This document shows positions 1-5,283 of a stretch of 5,283 nt of DNA, piece after piece; the stretch's first letter is position 1, and each line of letters begins with the position of its first letter. The position numbers were made by a program, and so were the translations under genes. The notes beneath the pieces are model-generated. The model saw nothing but the letters and a program-made list of their open reading frames with translations. It was not told the DNA's origin and made no database searches. The stretch spans positions 1 through 5,283 of the forward strand of contig JASBSH010000377.1 in NCBI GenBank assembly GCA_030149025.1, in the 5' to 3' direction. Source of the DNA: Actinomycetales bacterium (GTDB lineage: Bacteria; Actinomycetota; Actinomycetes; Actinomycetales; BWSM-131).

Positions 1-63
1 GCCTACCTGCTCGACTGGGCGATCAAGGCACAGAACTCACAGCGGCAAGCTGCAAGCAACTGA
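1..63 (+). CDS. possible C-terminal tail of a plus-strand gene (partial)
   Basis: From the first base, the plus strand reads in frame as AYLLDWAIKAQNSQRQAASN and then a TGA at 61-63. It would be the last 20 residues of a gene entering from the left edge, convergent with the minus-strand series. The composition (Leu/Trp/Ala helix, then a polar Gln/Ser/Asn tail) looks like a protein C-terminus, but 20 residues are too few to name a family. The minus strand also has a long open frame here (3-443), but its product is Arg/Ser-rich and mostly antisense or out of frame to the real gene at 227-778, so the plus-strand reading is preferred. Support is weak. Confidence 0.3.
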   Translation, partial: AYLLDWAIKAQNSQRQAASN

Positions 64-90
64 TGCAGGCAACGACGGGATGACGCAGTG

Positions 91-107
91 CTAGCGACCT
101 TCGCTAG
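91..107. terminator. short hairpin, possible bidirectional terminator
   Basis: CTAGCGA (91-97), loop CCT (98-100) and TCGCTAG (101-107) form a perfect 7-bp inverted repeat. It lies between two convergent gene ends (63 on plus, 227 on minus). There is no T-tract on either side. Actinobacterial terminators often lack one, but this also leaves the call unproven, because a 7-bp stem can arise by chance. Confidence 0.35.
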
Positions 108-157
108 GACCAACCGGGGCCCTCTGTCGGCACCTTCCCGAGACAGCGTGAACCGCA

Positions 158-224
158 GCCCCTGACCGTTGTCACTGGCCAGCCGTCGCACCATTGGCCA
201 CGCCAGCAGGTGAACGCGAAGCCG
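158..224 (-). pseudogene. fossil 3' end of a second FtsX-like permease gene
   Basis: Aligned by eye, this 67-bp segment matches 780-847, which is the end of the permease gene plus the gap and ribosome site before the next gene. About 54 of 69 alignment columns agree. The match includes a perfect 15-mer (GTGAACGCGAAGCCG on plus, 210-224 and 833-847) and two perfect 8-mers. Read on the minus strand, both copies contain Gly-Phe-Ala-Phe-Thr, then Pro-Met-Val-Arg-Arg-Leu, then a CAG-TGA end. Within PMVRRL the codon differences are all synonymous (CCG/CCA, CGG/CGA, AGG/CGG, TTG/CTG). Two one-base gaps put the blocks out of frame, so this copy cannot encode the tail. The pattern suggests a paralogue that diverged under selection and later decayed. 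Homology stops just before the stop codon of the 227-778 gene. Confidence 0.6.
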
Positions 225-226
225 CT

Positions 227-778
227 TCAAGCCTCGACATGACCGGGCGGTGTGGCATCGTCGTATGGGCCGACCCGACGGGTTTCCAGTGCCGGCTCGC
301 CCACGAAGGCATCGACCAGCTCCTTCGACCCGCCGAGGCACCACCAGTCGTCGTCCCAAAGGGCCGAGATGAGCCACGACCGGTCGGTCGGAAACATCAT
401 GTCCGGCAGGCGGCAGTGCAGCGGCGAGGGCTGGGACCGCCACCGCAGCGCCTGCTCAGGACCTGCCTTGACCAGCACGTAGGACCACTCGTAGTGCATC
501 CGCACGCGCGGTGCGCCGGGGAACACGATGTCCGAGGCGCCGGTATCGAGATAGCCGAGCCACCAGACGTGGTCGGTGCTGTGTTCGACCAGCAGCCGTA
601 CGACGCGCTGCTCGTGGTCGTGCAGCCGTTCACCGGGCTCGGGCACCACCACGGTCGCGTACGCCTCGAATACGTGTGGGACGGCCGACCTGACCGTCGA
701 ACCGGCGACCGTGCCTCGGGCTACCCAGTCCACGTCAGCCGCCGTACCGATCTGCCACAGCCGCCCGTCCTTGTCCAT
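227..778 (-). CDS. uncharacterised actinobacterial protein, 183 aa
   Basis: This is the last gene of the minus-strand series, starting 14 bp after the permease stop. The ATG at 778 is preceded by GGAAGGGG, a good ribosome site. A GTG at 796, overlapping the permease stop as GTGA, is a possible alternative start. From memory, the opening MDKDGRLWQIG matches where related streptomycete hypothetical proteins begin. The protein is soluble-looking, with no signal peptide or membrane helix. It is rich in Trp and Asp, with the notable blocks FEAYATVVVPE (residues 38-48), WWLGYLDTG (72-80), YVLVKAGPEQA (100-110), LPDMMFPTDRSW (124-135) and WDDDWWCLGG (141-150). The related proteins, as remembered, end near ATPPGH, so the terminal VEA may be an extension created where the fossil repeat begins. 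I recall a conserved family without a known function and assign none. The gene itself appears intact, although it sits behind a broken transporter. Confidence 0.75.
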   Translation of the reverse strand: MDKDGRLWQIGTAADVDWVARGTVAGSTVRSAVPHVFEAYATVVVPEPGERLHDHEQRVVRLLVEHSTDHVWWLGYLDTGASDIVFPGAPRVRMHYEWSYVLVKAGPEQALRWRSQPSPLHCRLPDMMFPTDRSWLISALWDDDWWCLGGSKELVDAFVGEPALETRRVGPYDDATPPGHVEA

Positions 779-779
779 C

Positions 780-847
780 GCCCCTTCCGGTGTCACTGAC
801 CCAACCTCCGCACCATCGGCAACCTCGAGCGCGTGAACGCGAAGCCG
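780..847 (-). repeat. intact partner of the diverged repeat at 158-224
   Basis: This 68-bp block covers the last codons of the permease (from GFAFT to the stop at 793-795), the short gap and the ribosome site of the next gene. It is about 78% identical by eye to 158-224, in direct orientation. The two copies flank the 183-aa gene almost exactly. Confidence 0.65.
781..788 (-). promoter_or_regulatory. ribosome binding site of the 183-aa gene
   Basis: On the minus strand GGAAGGGG lies directly before CG and the ATG at 778. It favours 778 over the upstream GTG at 796. The same stretch (780-790) is partly preserved in the fossil copy at 158-169. Confidence 0.6.
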
Positions 848-1860
848 GCGAACGTCGCCAGCACCGGGATCCCGACCGCCAGCGCCGCCAGCTCCGGCCA
901 CGGCACGACGAGCTGCCAGCTGAGATCGGGAAGCTGCTGCTCATGGCGCAACATCAGCACGATCACGATGCCTAGCACCGAGCCCGCCACGACCCCCAGC
1001 ATCGTTCCAAGCACTGCGACCACGGCACCCTGCGCCCCGGCAACCCGGCGTCGCATACGAGGCGCCGCGCCGACGGCGGCGAGCGTCGCGAGGTCCGCGC
1101 GTGACTCGGCAGCCGCAAGCCCGACGGCGATCCCGGTCGCCCCCAGCGCAACCACGAGTGCGGCCGCGGCCAGCACGAGCACCGCCAGCCCCGAACGGTC
1201 CGCGGGCCCGCGTTCGACGTACAGCCATTGGTTCTGAAGGCCTGCCATGCGCAGCGCCGCGGTCGCCCGCTCCGCCTGCGCCTCGGTGGGGACGACGCTG
1301 GTCGGCATGACGAGACCCCCCGGGGCCGCCACCGCTCCCATCTCGTCCAGCAGCGCCTGCGGCAGCACCAGCATGTCGCCCGGCAGCGATGCCGCGACCG
1401 CTGGCACAACTATCGACGTCGTCTCGCTTTCACCCCCGTCGAAGGGGTACGTCTCGACCTGTAGCCGCGCCTTGCCGTCCGGCCACACGGCGTCCGGGGT
1501 CGAGACGACCACCGAGCCCGCCCGAAGCGCCGTCCGGACGGCTGGGTCGTCCCTGCCCGTGAGTGCGGCGACCGTGGTGCCGTCGTCCACGAGCTCGGTC
1601 AGCGTGGTCCCGTAGGCGATCCCCGGGTTGGCACATCGATTGTCTGCGGCGAGCTTCCGCAGCTGGTCGTCCGTCGGCGGTTCCGCTTGCTGCCCCAGCG
1701 GGCACTCGCGTGCCGGATCGATCTGCGGGCGGACGGAGAAGCCTTGAAGCGCACTGGCCGGCAGCGGGCGGGACAGGGGTACTGCGTCGATCGCCGGCAG
1801 GTGCTCACGCACCGCCTGCTCCGCACGGTCGAGCTCGGCTCCCAGCGCGACCGGGTCAGC
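793..1860 (-). pseudogene. FtsX-like ABC permease, 3' half (after frameshift)
   Basis: This is the second half of a two-domain FtsX-type permease, in a different frame from the first half. The meaningful reading starts around 1860 with ADPVALGAELDRAEQAV and continues to a TGA at 793. About 220 residues form the second extracellular domain. They are followed by a membrane helix (GLAVLVLAAAALVVALGATGIAV), the FtsX signature loop ESRADLATLAAVGAAPR, and two further helices near QGAVVAVLGTMLGVVAG and ELAALAVGIPVLATFAGF. It ends with a short basic tail, RLPMVRRLGQ. Taken alone, the frame could start at the GTG at 1812, which has GGAG six bases upstream, so a separate half-protein of 339 residues is conceivable. 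Without its partner half and an ATPase, transport activity is unlikely. A sequencing error at the frame change would rejoin the halves but would not cure the 5' deletion. Confidence 0.8.
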
Positions 1861-3212
1861 GTGCCGGTGGGTTCCAGGCCAACCTGCAGGATCACCGTGC
1901 CCATCGCCGCGGAAGGCTGGTAGGCCCGCTCCTGGCGTGCGTCGTCGGACGTCACCACCAGTCCGGTGGCCACGGCACCGGCCACGGCCGTCATCACAGC
2001 CGCGACAGCGGGCGCCGTGCGGCCGCGTTGCCGGGCGGCGTCACGCACAGCGATCCGACTCGACAGGGGCAGCCACCGCGCCATGCGGCCCAGCGCCACG
2101 ACGATCACCCCGGTGGTCGCGACGAGTCCCAGTTCAGCGAGCGCAGCGCCGGCCAGCACGCCGGTCCGCTGCTGGGTGGTCGCGGAGACGACGGCCAAGA
2201 CGGTGCCCAGCACCGCCACCACACCACCGATCACCGGGACGACGACACGCACCTTCACCTGCCCCCGCCGGCCGGCGAGGGCAGCAACAACGTCCTGCCG
2301 TGACGCCTGGATCGCCGGCACGAGCGCGGCGGCCACTGCGATGCCGGTCCCGACCGCGAGCAGCGCGAGCAGGTCGAGCGGCCTGATGTGCAACGTCGGC
2401 AGGTACGCCTTCTCGTAGTAACGCAGCGCCGGTCGCAGCGCGGCCGCGGCTCCCACTCCCGCCAGGACGCCCGCCACCGACGCCCCGAGCCCGATCACCA
2501 CACCACCGGCGAGGACGACGGCACGCACGTGCCGCTTCTCACCGCCGGCGGCTGCCACGAGGGCGAGCTGGCGCCGGTTTCGTCGCGCACCGACCGCGAA
2601 GGCCGGACCGGCAAGGAGAGCCACCTCCAGGACGACGAGTCCGGCGACGACGGCTGCTGCGGTAACCACTTCGCCTGAACCGGAGTCGGCTTCGCCGAAC
2701 TCGGTGTAGTAGGGAATCTGGTTACGTGGAGGCGGGTCGAGGACCACGGCACGGCTGAAGACGGTGGCGCCGAAGGCGTTCATCTGCAGCACCTGGTCCC
2801 ATGTCACGGCTGCCGGGCCACGGACGAACCAGCTCGTCGTCACCGCCTGGCGTTGCCGCGCGTCCGCGTCCCGCCACAGCGATCCCTGCGTGCCGATGAC
2901 CTCCCTCGTGAACGCCGGTGAGTCCAGGATCGCGACCACCCGCACAACGCGAGGCGGCACGGCCTCGGGCGTGGTGGCGTCCAGGCTGATCTCGTCACCG
3001 ACGGAGAGCTCGGCGTGCCGTGCGAGCGGCGCGCTGACCGCCACCTGGTCGCGCGCCGCGGGAAGCTGCCCCGCGACCAGGCGGCGGTTGCCGGCCCAGC
3101 CGTCCGACGAGTCGAGCTCGACGCCGTTGGTTTCGATCATCCGGTCACCCACGGTGAGCTGCACCGTGCCGACTTCGTCGAGCGCGTGGCGAGCCTCCCT
3201 GCGGGCCTTGCG
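1599..3212 (-). pseudogene. FtsX-like ABC permease, 5' part lacking its N-terminus
   Basis: In intact form this protein would be the membrane subunit of an ABC transporter of the FtsX/MacB-like (type VII, ten-helix) group, which drives export or conformational work at the membrane rather than import. What remains opens with KARREARHALDEVGTVQLTVGDRM and has no conventional start; the first in-frame GTG is at 3164. The extracellular domain contains LVAGQLPAARDQVAVS and LSVGDEISL, typical of these permeases. Counting from 3164, helices follow at roughly residues 167-190, 215-243, 262-285, 306-328, 335-358 and 384-405. The first helix and the true N-terminus are absent. Sense ends near VILQVGLEPTG (about 1863). 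The frame then reads an Arg/Ser-rich nonsense tail to a stop at 1599, overlapping the correct frame of the 3' half. Confidence 0.8.
1850..1880 (-). other. frameshift site in the permease gene
   Basis: Upstream, the protein sense lies in one frame (AAMGTVILQVGL). Downstream it lies in the frame giving DPVALGAELDRAEQAVREH. The shift fits loss of one base, or gain of two, within about 30 bp. Both frames are open across the interval, so the exact base cannot be set. No slippery heptamer is visible, so a mutation or a sequencing error is more likely than programmed frameshifting. Confidence 0.75.
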
Positions 3213-3372
3213 TGGCCTTGCCGGACCCCGAGGGACCCATGACCGCGACGAGCTCGCCTGGCAGGACCGTCAGGGAGACGTCGCGCAGGGCGATCACCTC
3301 GGCAGCACCCTCACCGTGGCGGCGTGTCACCCGTCGCAGCTCGAGCACCGGTGCCGTGTCCAGGGCGCTCAC
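3145..3372 (-). pseudogene. ABC transporter ATPase, truncated after Walker A
   Basis: This was the nucleotide-binding subunit partnering the FtsX-like permease. The GTG at 3372 overlaps the PadR stop (GTGA), with AGGTGA four bases upstream. Residues 9-45 read as a normal start of an ABC domain (VLELRRVTRRHG, then VIALRDVSLTVLPGELVAVM), followed by Walker A, GPSGSGK, at 46-52. After K52 the next residues are Ala-Thr, where Ser/Thr normally coordinates magnesium. From residue 55 the sequence is meaningless (QGPQGGSPRARR...) and stops at residue 75. The Q-loop, the ABC signature, Walker B and the switch histidine are all missing. A family member is normally about 220-250 residues, so some 170-195 residues are lost. 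The product cannot hydrolyse ATP. Confidence 0.85.
3204..3222 (-). other. deletion junction joining ATPase to permease interior
   Basis: On the minus strand the ATPase sense ends at GGC-AAG-GCC-ACG (the Lys of Walker A and the two codons after it). Permease sense begins within the following codons, one base out of frame. The octamer GGCCTTGC (plus strand) occurs twice, at 3204-3211 and 3214-3221, so the exact breakpoint is uncertain by about 15 bp. An inferred loss of several hundred bases removed the rest of the ATPase and the permease start. Confidence 0.75.
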
Positions 3373-3971
3373 TGGGTCACCTGCTCGTTGCGCCGCTCGT
3401 CGGACTCGGTTGCGGCTGCCCGTCGCTCGGTTCGGCGTACACCTGCAGCCTGAAGCAGCGTTGCCTCGACGTGGTCCAGCCAACGCACCTCGGCCTCGGC
3501 AGCGAAGACCAGGTTCTCCAGCACCAGCCGCCAGGCGAGATCCGCCGACGAGCCGTCCGACGCCGTCTGCCGCTTGAGCCGGGTGTAGGACTGCAACGAC
3601 CGCAAGGTTTCGGTGCGCTGGCGCTGCACCACGGCCGGGACGTCGACGCCGGGAACCGTCACCGCCAGCGCCAGCTTGATGGCCAGCGCGTCGCGGCCCG
3701 GGGTCTCGCGGGAGACCGGCGTCTGCCACCAGTCGGACACTTCGGCAGCCCCGGCCTGGGTCAGCCGGTAGGTGATGGTGCCGTCCTCACCGCGGCCGGA
3801 CTCCTCGGCCAGGCCGTCACGCTCGAGCCGCTGCAGGGTCGTGTACACCTGCCCGATGTTGAGCGGCCACGTGCCGCCGGTACGCCGCTCGAATTCGGTG
3901 CGCAGCTGGTAGCCGTGCATCGGTCGCTCGGCCAGCAGCGCCATCAGGCCTTGCCGGATCTGCCTGCTCAG
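3369..3971 (-). CDS. PadR-family transcriptional regulator
   Basis: This is a DNA-binding repressor of the PadR family, a group that often controls adjacent ABC exporter genes. Counted from 3971, the winged helix-turn-helix covers about residues 5-75. It includes GLMALLAERPMHGYQLRTEF (8-27) and the recognition-helix region GQVYTTLQRLERDGL (40-54), with the wing at GTITYRLTQAG (64-74). The C-terminal helical dimerisation part (about 95-173) contains DLAWRLVLENLVFAAEAEVRWLD. The start is uncertain. The first conventional codon that does not run deep into the upstream gene is the ATG at 3944, with AAGG just upstream, but it would cut into helix 1. A CTG at 3971 forms a CTGA overlap with the upstream stop and gives LSRQIRQGLMALL, which fits the usual family length. 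The stop overlaps the ATPase start. The natural targets are probably this operon and its own promoter, but no operator palindrome was identified. Confidence 0.88.
   Translation of the reverse strand: MSRQIRQGLMALLAERPMHGYQLRTEFERRTGGTWPLNIGQVYTTLQRLERDGLAEESGRGEDGTITYRLTQAGAAEVSDWWQTPVSRETPGRDALAIKLALAVTVPGVDVPAVVQRQRTETLRSLQSYTRLKRQTASDGSSADLAWRLVLENLVFAAEAEVRWLDHVEATLLQAAGVRRTERRAAATESDERRNEQVTQ
3377..3382 (-). promoter_or_regulatory. ribosome binding site of the truncated ATPase
   Basis: AGGTGA on the minus strand lies four bases before the GTG at 3372, inside the end of the padR-type gene. It fixes the ATPase start and indicates translational coupling to the regulator. Confidence 0.55.
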
Positions 3972-4816
3972 GGTTGACGGTAGGCGGCGTCCGGCACGTC
4001 GGTGATGAACATGTGCCCGGGAGCATGAGTGATCGCGAACGGTGGACGCGAGGCCATGAGGGCCGCTTGCGGCGTCACCCCGCATGCCCAGAACACGGGC
4101 ACGTCTCCCTCGTGCATCTCCACCGGCTCACCGAAGTCGGGGGATCGCAGATCGGGCACCCCCAGCGACTCGGGCGAGCCGACGTGCACCGGCGCACCAT
4201 GCACCTGCGGCATTCGGGCCGTCACCTGGACGGCGGTCACCACTTGGGACGCCGGGATCGGGCGCATCGACACGACCAGCGGTCCGGAGAGCCGCCCAGC
4301 CGACCGGCACTGCACGTTGGTCGAGTACATCGACACGTTGCGTCCCTGCTCGATGTTGCGCACCGGCACGCCGGCGTCGATGAGCGCGCGCTCGAAGCTG
4401 AAGCTGCATCCGATGAGGAAGGCCACGAGGTCGTCCCGCCACAGAGCCGTCACATCCGCGGGCTCGTCCACCAGCTCGCCGCCTTCCCAGACCCGGTACC
4501 TCGGCAGGTCGGTGCGCAGGTCGGCGTCCGGCGCCAGCGCTGTCGAAGTGGCCCCGGGGTCGGTCACGTCGAGCAGCGGCACGGGCTGAGGATTGCGCTG
4601 CGCGAACAGCAGCATGTCGAACGCCCAGTCCTTCGGCAGCACAACGAGGTTGGCCTGCGTGAAGCCGGCCGCGCGGCCGGACGTCGGCTCCACGTGACCC
4701 TCGCGGTACCGCTGCCTCGCGAGCGCCGGGGACAGTGACGCTGCCTCTTCGGTGCGTGCCGCCGTCCCTGTTGTGGTCGTTCCGGCTGTCGTGGTCGTTC
4801 CGGCTGTCGTCATCAT
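3968..4816 (-). CDS. putative hydro-lyase, DUF1445 / YcsI (D-glutamate cyclase-like) family
   Basis: This cytosolic protein of 282 residues belongs to the DUF1445 family, which includes Bacillus subtilis YcsI. The family is annotated as putative hydro-lyases, with similarity to D-glutamate cyclase, and its substrate here is unknown. Family blocks are complete and in order: GFTQANLVVLPKDWAFDMLL (51-70), RTDLPRYRVW (101-110), FLIGCSFSFERAL (133-145), SMYSTNVQC (162-170), VVSMRP (181-186), VHGAPVHVG (205-213), FWACGVTPQ (242-250) and HAPGHMFITD (264-273). The ATG at 4816 has AAAGGGAG six bases upstream. A second ATG follows directly. Residues 3-20 are an unusual Thr/Ala/Gly-rich leader encoded partly by an 18-bp tandem repeat; the family core begins only near residue 28. 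It follows the LLM gene by 49 bp and abuts the PadR gene. In B. subtilis, ycsI sits among 5-oxoproline-utilisation genes, but no such partners are visible here. Confidence 0.92.
   Translation of the reverse strand: MMTTAGTTTTAGTTTTGTAARTEEAASLSPALARQRYREGHVEPTSGRAAGFTQANLVVLPKDWAFDMLLFAQRNPQPVPLLDVTDPGATSTALAPDADLRTDLPRYRVWEGGELVDEPADVTALWRDDLVAFLIGCSFSFERALIDAGVPVRNIEQGRNVSMYSTNVQCRSAGRLSGPLVVSMRPIPASQVVTAVQVTARMPQVHGAPVHVGSPESLGVPDLRSPDFGEPVEMHEGDVPVFWACGVTPQAALMASRPPFAITHAPGHMFITDVPDAAYRQP
4773..4808. repeat. 18-bp tandem repeat, two perfect copies
   Basis: GTGGTCGTTCCGGCTGTC occurs at 4773-4790 and again at 4791-4808 on plus. On the minus strand it encodes two copies of Thr-Ala-Gly-Thr-Thr-Thr in the leader of the DUF1445 protein. 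Because the unit is a multiple of three, copy-number changes would keep the frame, so this could be a variable-length tract between strains. Confidence 0.9.
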
Positions 4817-4822
4817 CCGTCG

Positions 4823-4830
4823 CTCCCTTT
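4823..4830 (-). promoter_or_regulatory. ribosome binding site of the DUF1445 gene
   Basis: AAAGGGAG on the minus strand ends six bases before the ATG at 4816. This strong site decides for 4816 over the internal ATG at 4813, and for including the Thr-rich leader in the protein. No convincing promoter was seen in the 49-bp gap (4817-4865), which fits co-transcription with the LLM gene. Confidence 0.75.
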
Positions 4831-4865
4831 CATGCGTTGTTCTTCACCGGCTTTCGCCAGGTCGG

Positions 4866-5283
4866 TCAGCACCCGGCCGCCCGAAGCGCAGGGCCGATCG
4901 CCTCACCGAACGCCTCGACCTCCGCCCTCGGCGGCTCGTACGTGGTGTCCCACGTATGCGCCGGGAACAGGAACACGTGCCTGAGCCCGGTCTCCTCCCT
5001 CGCCCGTAGCAGGCGCTCCGCGCACTCCTGCGCGGAGCCGAACAACCCGAAGGCGTCGAGGACCCGGTCGGCAAGGTCGTCGTCGACCTGCTCGGGTCGG
5101 TAGTCGGCCGGCAGGTCGACCCCGGCGCGCCGCAGCCAGCGGAGGTTCGACGCACTGGGGTAGCGCAGCCACGGCTGGCCGGGCCGGAAGTACCCCTTGG
5201 GCCATGCTCGCACCTGCTCGGTGTCGCCCAGACCGAAGGGCACGATGAGGATCTCCTCCAGGTCCGCGGGGTCCCGGCCCGCC
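4866..5283 (-). CDS. LLM-class (luciferase-like) flavin-dependent oxidoreductase, C-terminal part
   Basis: This reading frame enters from the right edge and stops with TGA at 4866, giving the last 138 residues of a protein that is usually 300-380 long. Near the edge, AGRDPADLEEILIVPFGLGDT resembles the late beta strand of the TIM-barrel luciferase-like monooxygenases that use FMN or F420. FGLFGSAQECAERLLRAREE followed by TGLRHVFLFPAHTW matches the usual C-terminal pattern, in which a gatekeeping helix leads to the last barrel strand. The flavin-binding and catalytic region lies outside the window, so neither cofactor nor substrate can be judged. An internal GTG at 5243 is only a codon inside the gene, not a start. 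It is the first visible gene of the minus-strand series. Confidence 0.85.
   Translation of the reverse strand, partial: AGRDPADLEEILIVPFGLGDTEQVRAWPKGYFRPGQPWLRYPSASNLRWLRRAGVDLPADYRPEQVDDDLADRVLDAFGLFGSAQECAERLLRAREETGLRHVFLFPAHTWDTTYEPPRAEVEAFGEAIGPALRAAGC

Larger units (their letters stand above)
64..226. other. intergenic region between convergent genes
   Basis: No intact gene is seen. The stretch holds a 7-bp hairpin (91-107) and an imperfect second hairpin: CTGTCGG at 124-130 against CCGAGACAG at 138-146, which leaves a two-base bulge. It also holds a diverged copy of the permease 3' end (158-224), listed separately. The plus-strand tail at 1-63 and the minus-strand gene ending at 227 converge here, so transcription from both sides would be expected to stop in this region. 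Confidence 0.5.

Noticed and set aside
3..443. 146-residue minus-strand open frame at the left end
   Set aside because: Most of it overlaps the 183-aa gene in another frame. The only meaningful segment (PMVRRL) is explained by the fossil permease tail.
194..799. Long plus-strand open frame opposite the 183-aa gene
   Set aside because: It mirrors the minus-strand gene. Its product is rich in Arg, Pro and His with no recognisable motif, as expected for antisense frames in GC-rich DNA.
1850..1880. Programmed ribosomal frameshift in the permease
   Set aside because: No slippery run or downstream stimulatory structure is evident, and the gene already has a disabling deletion. Mutation or sequencing error is simpler.
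1563..2303. Long plus-strand open frame opposite the permease
   Set aside because: Low-complexity Arg/Gly/His-rich translation with no domain. The minus strand has clear membrane helices here.
3974..4738. 254-residue plus-strand open frame opposite the DUF1445 gene
   Set aside because: The minus-strand frame carries every family block in order; the plus frame is its His/Arg-rich shadow.
4817..4865. Promoter or PadR operator in the gap before the DUF1445 gene
   Set aside because: No -10/-35 pair or convincing palindrome could be seen. Only the ribosome site is supported.

Overview
The window is GC-rich DNA with the third-position G/C bias of an actinomycete (Streptomyces/Pseudonocardiales-like; the genus cannot be fixed from sequence alone). 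Nearly everything is coded on the minus strand as one closely spaced series. In transcription order, from high to low coordinates, it runs: the 3' part of an LLM-class (luciferase-like) flavin oxidoreductase (4866-5283, cut by the window edge); a DUF1445/YcsI-type putative hydro-lyase (3968-4816); a PadR-family repressor (3369 to about 3971); an ABC-transporter ATPase reduced to its first ~54 residues; a two-domain FtsX-like permease; and a small uncharacterised actinobacterial protein (227-778).

The transporter is broken in two places. The ATPase reading frame runs through Walker A (GPSGSGK) and is then joined, out of frame, to the interior of the permease. The rest of the ATPase and the permease N-terminus with its first membrane helix are missing. 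The permease also changes frame once, near 1850-1880, so its two halves lie in different frames. The PadR-ABC cassette therefore looks like a decaying efflux or cell-envelope transporter whose regulator and flanking genes are intact. The PadR-ATPase overlap (GTGA), the short gaps (14 bp before the last gene, 49 bp after the LLM gene) and the shared strand all suggest one ancestral operon.

Positions 64-226 hold no intact gene. They lie between the end of the minus-strand series and a possible plus-strand gene tail (1-63). This stretch contains a hairpin that could be a terminator, and a 67-bp segment (158-224) that is a diverged copy of the permease 3' end plus the following intergene (780-847). 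In the aligned last codons (PMVRRL) every difference is synonymous, but the copy carries indels. It therefore looks like the fossil tail of a second ftsX-type gene, with the small gene 227-778 lying between the two copies.

No complete undescribed system is visible. The points most worth a second look are the eroded ABC operon, the fossil second permease tail, and the LLM/DUF1445/PadR association. No tRNA, rRNA, CRISPR array, insertion sequence or phage gene was seen.
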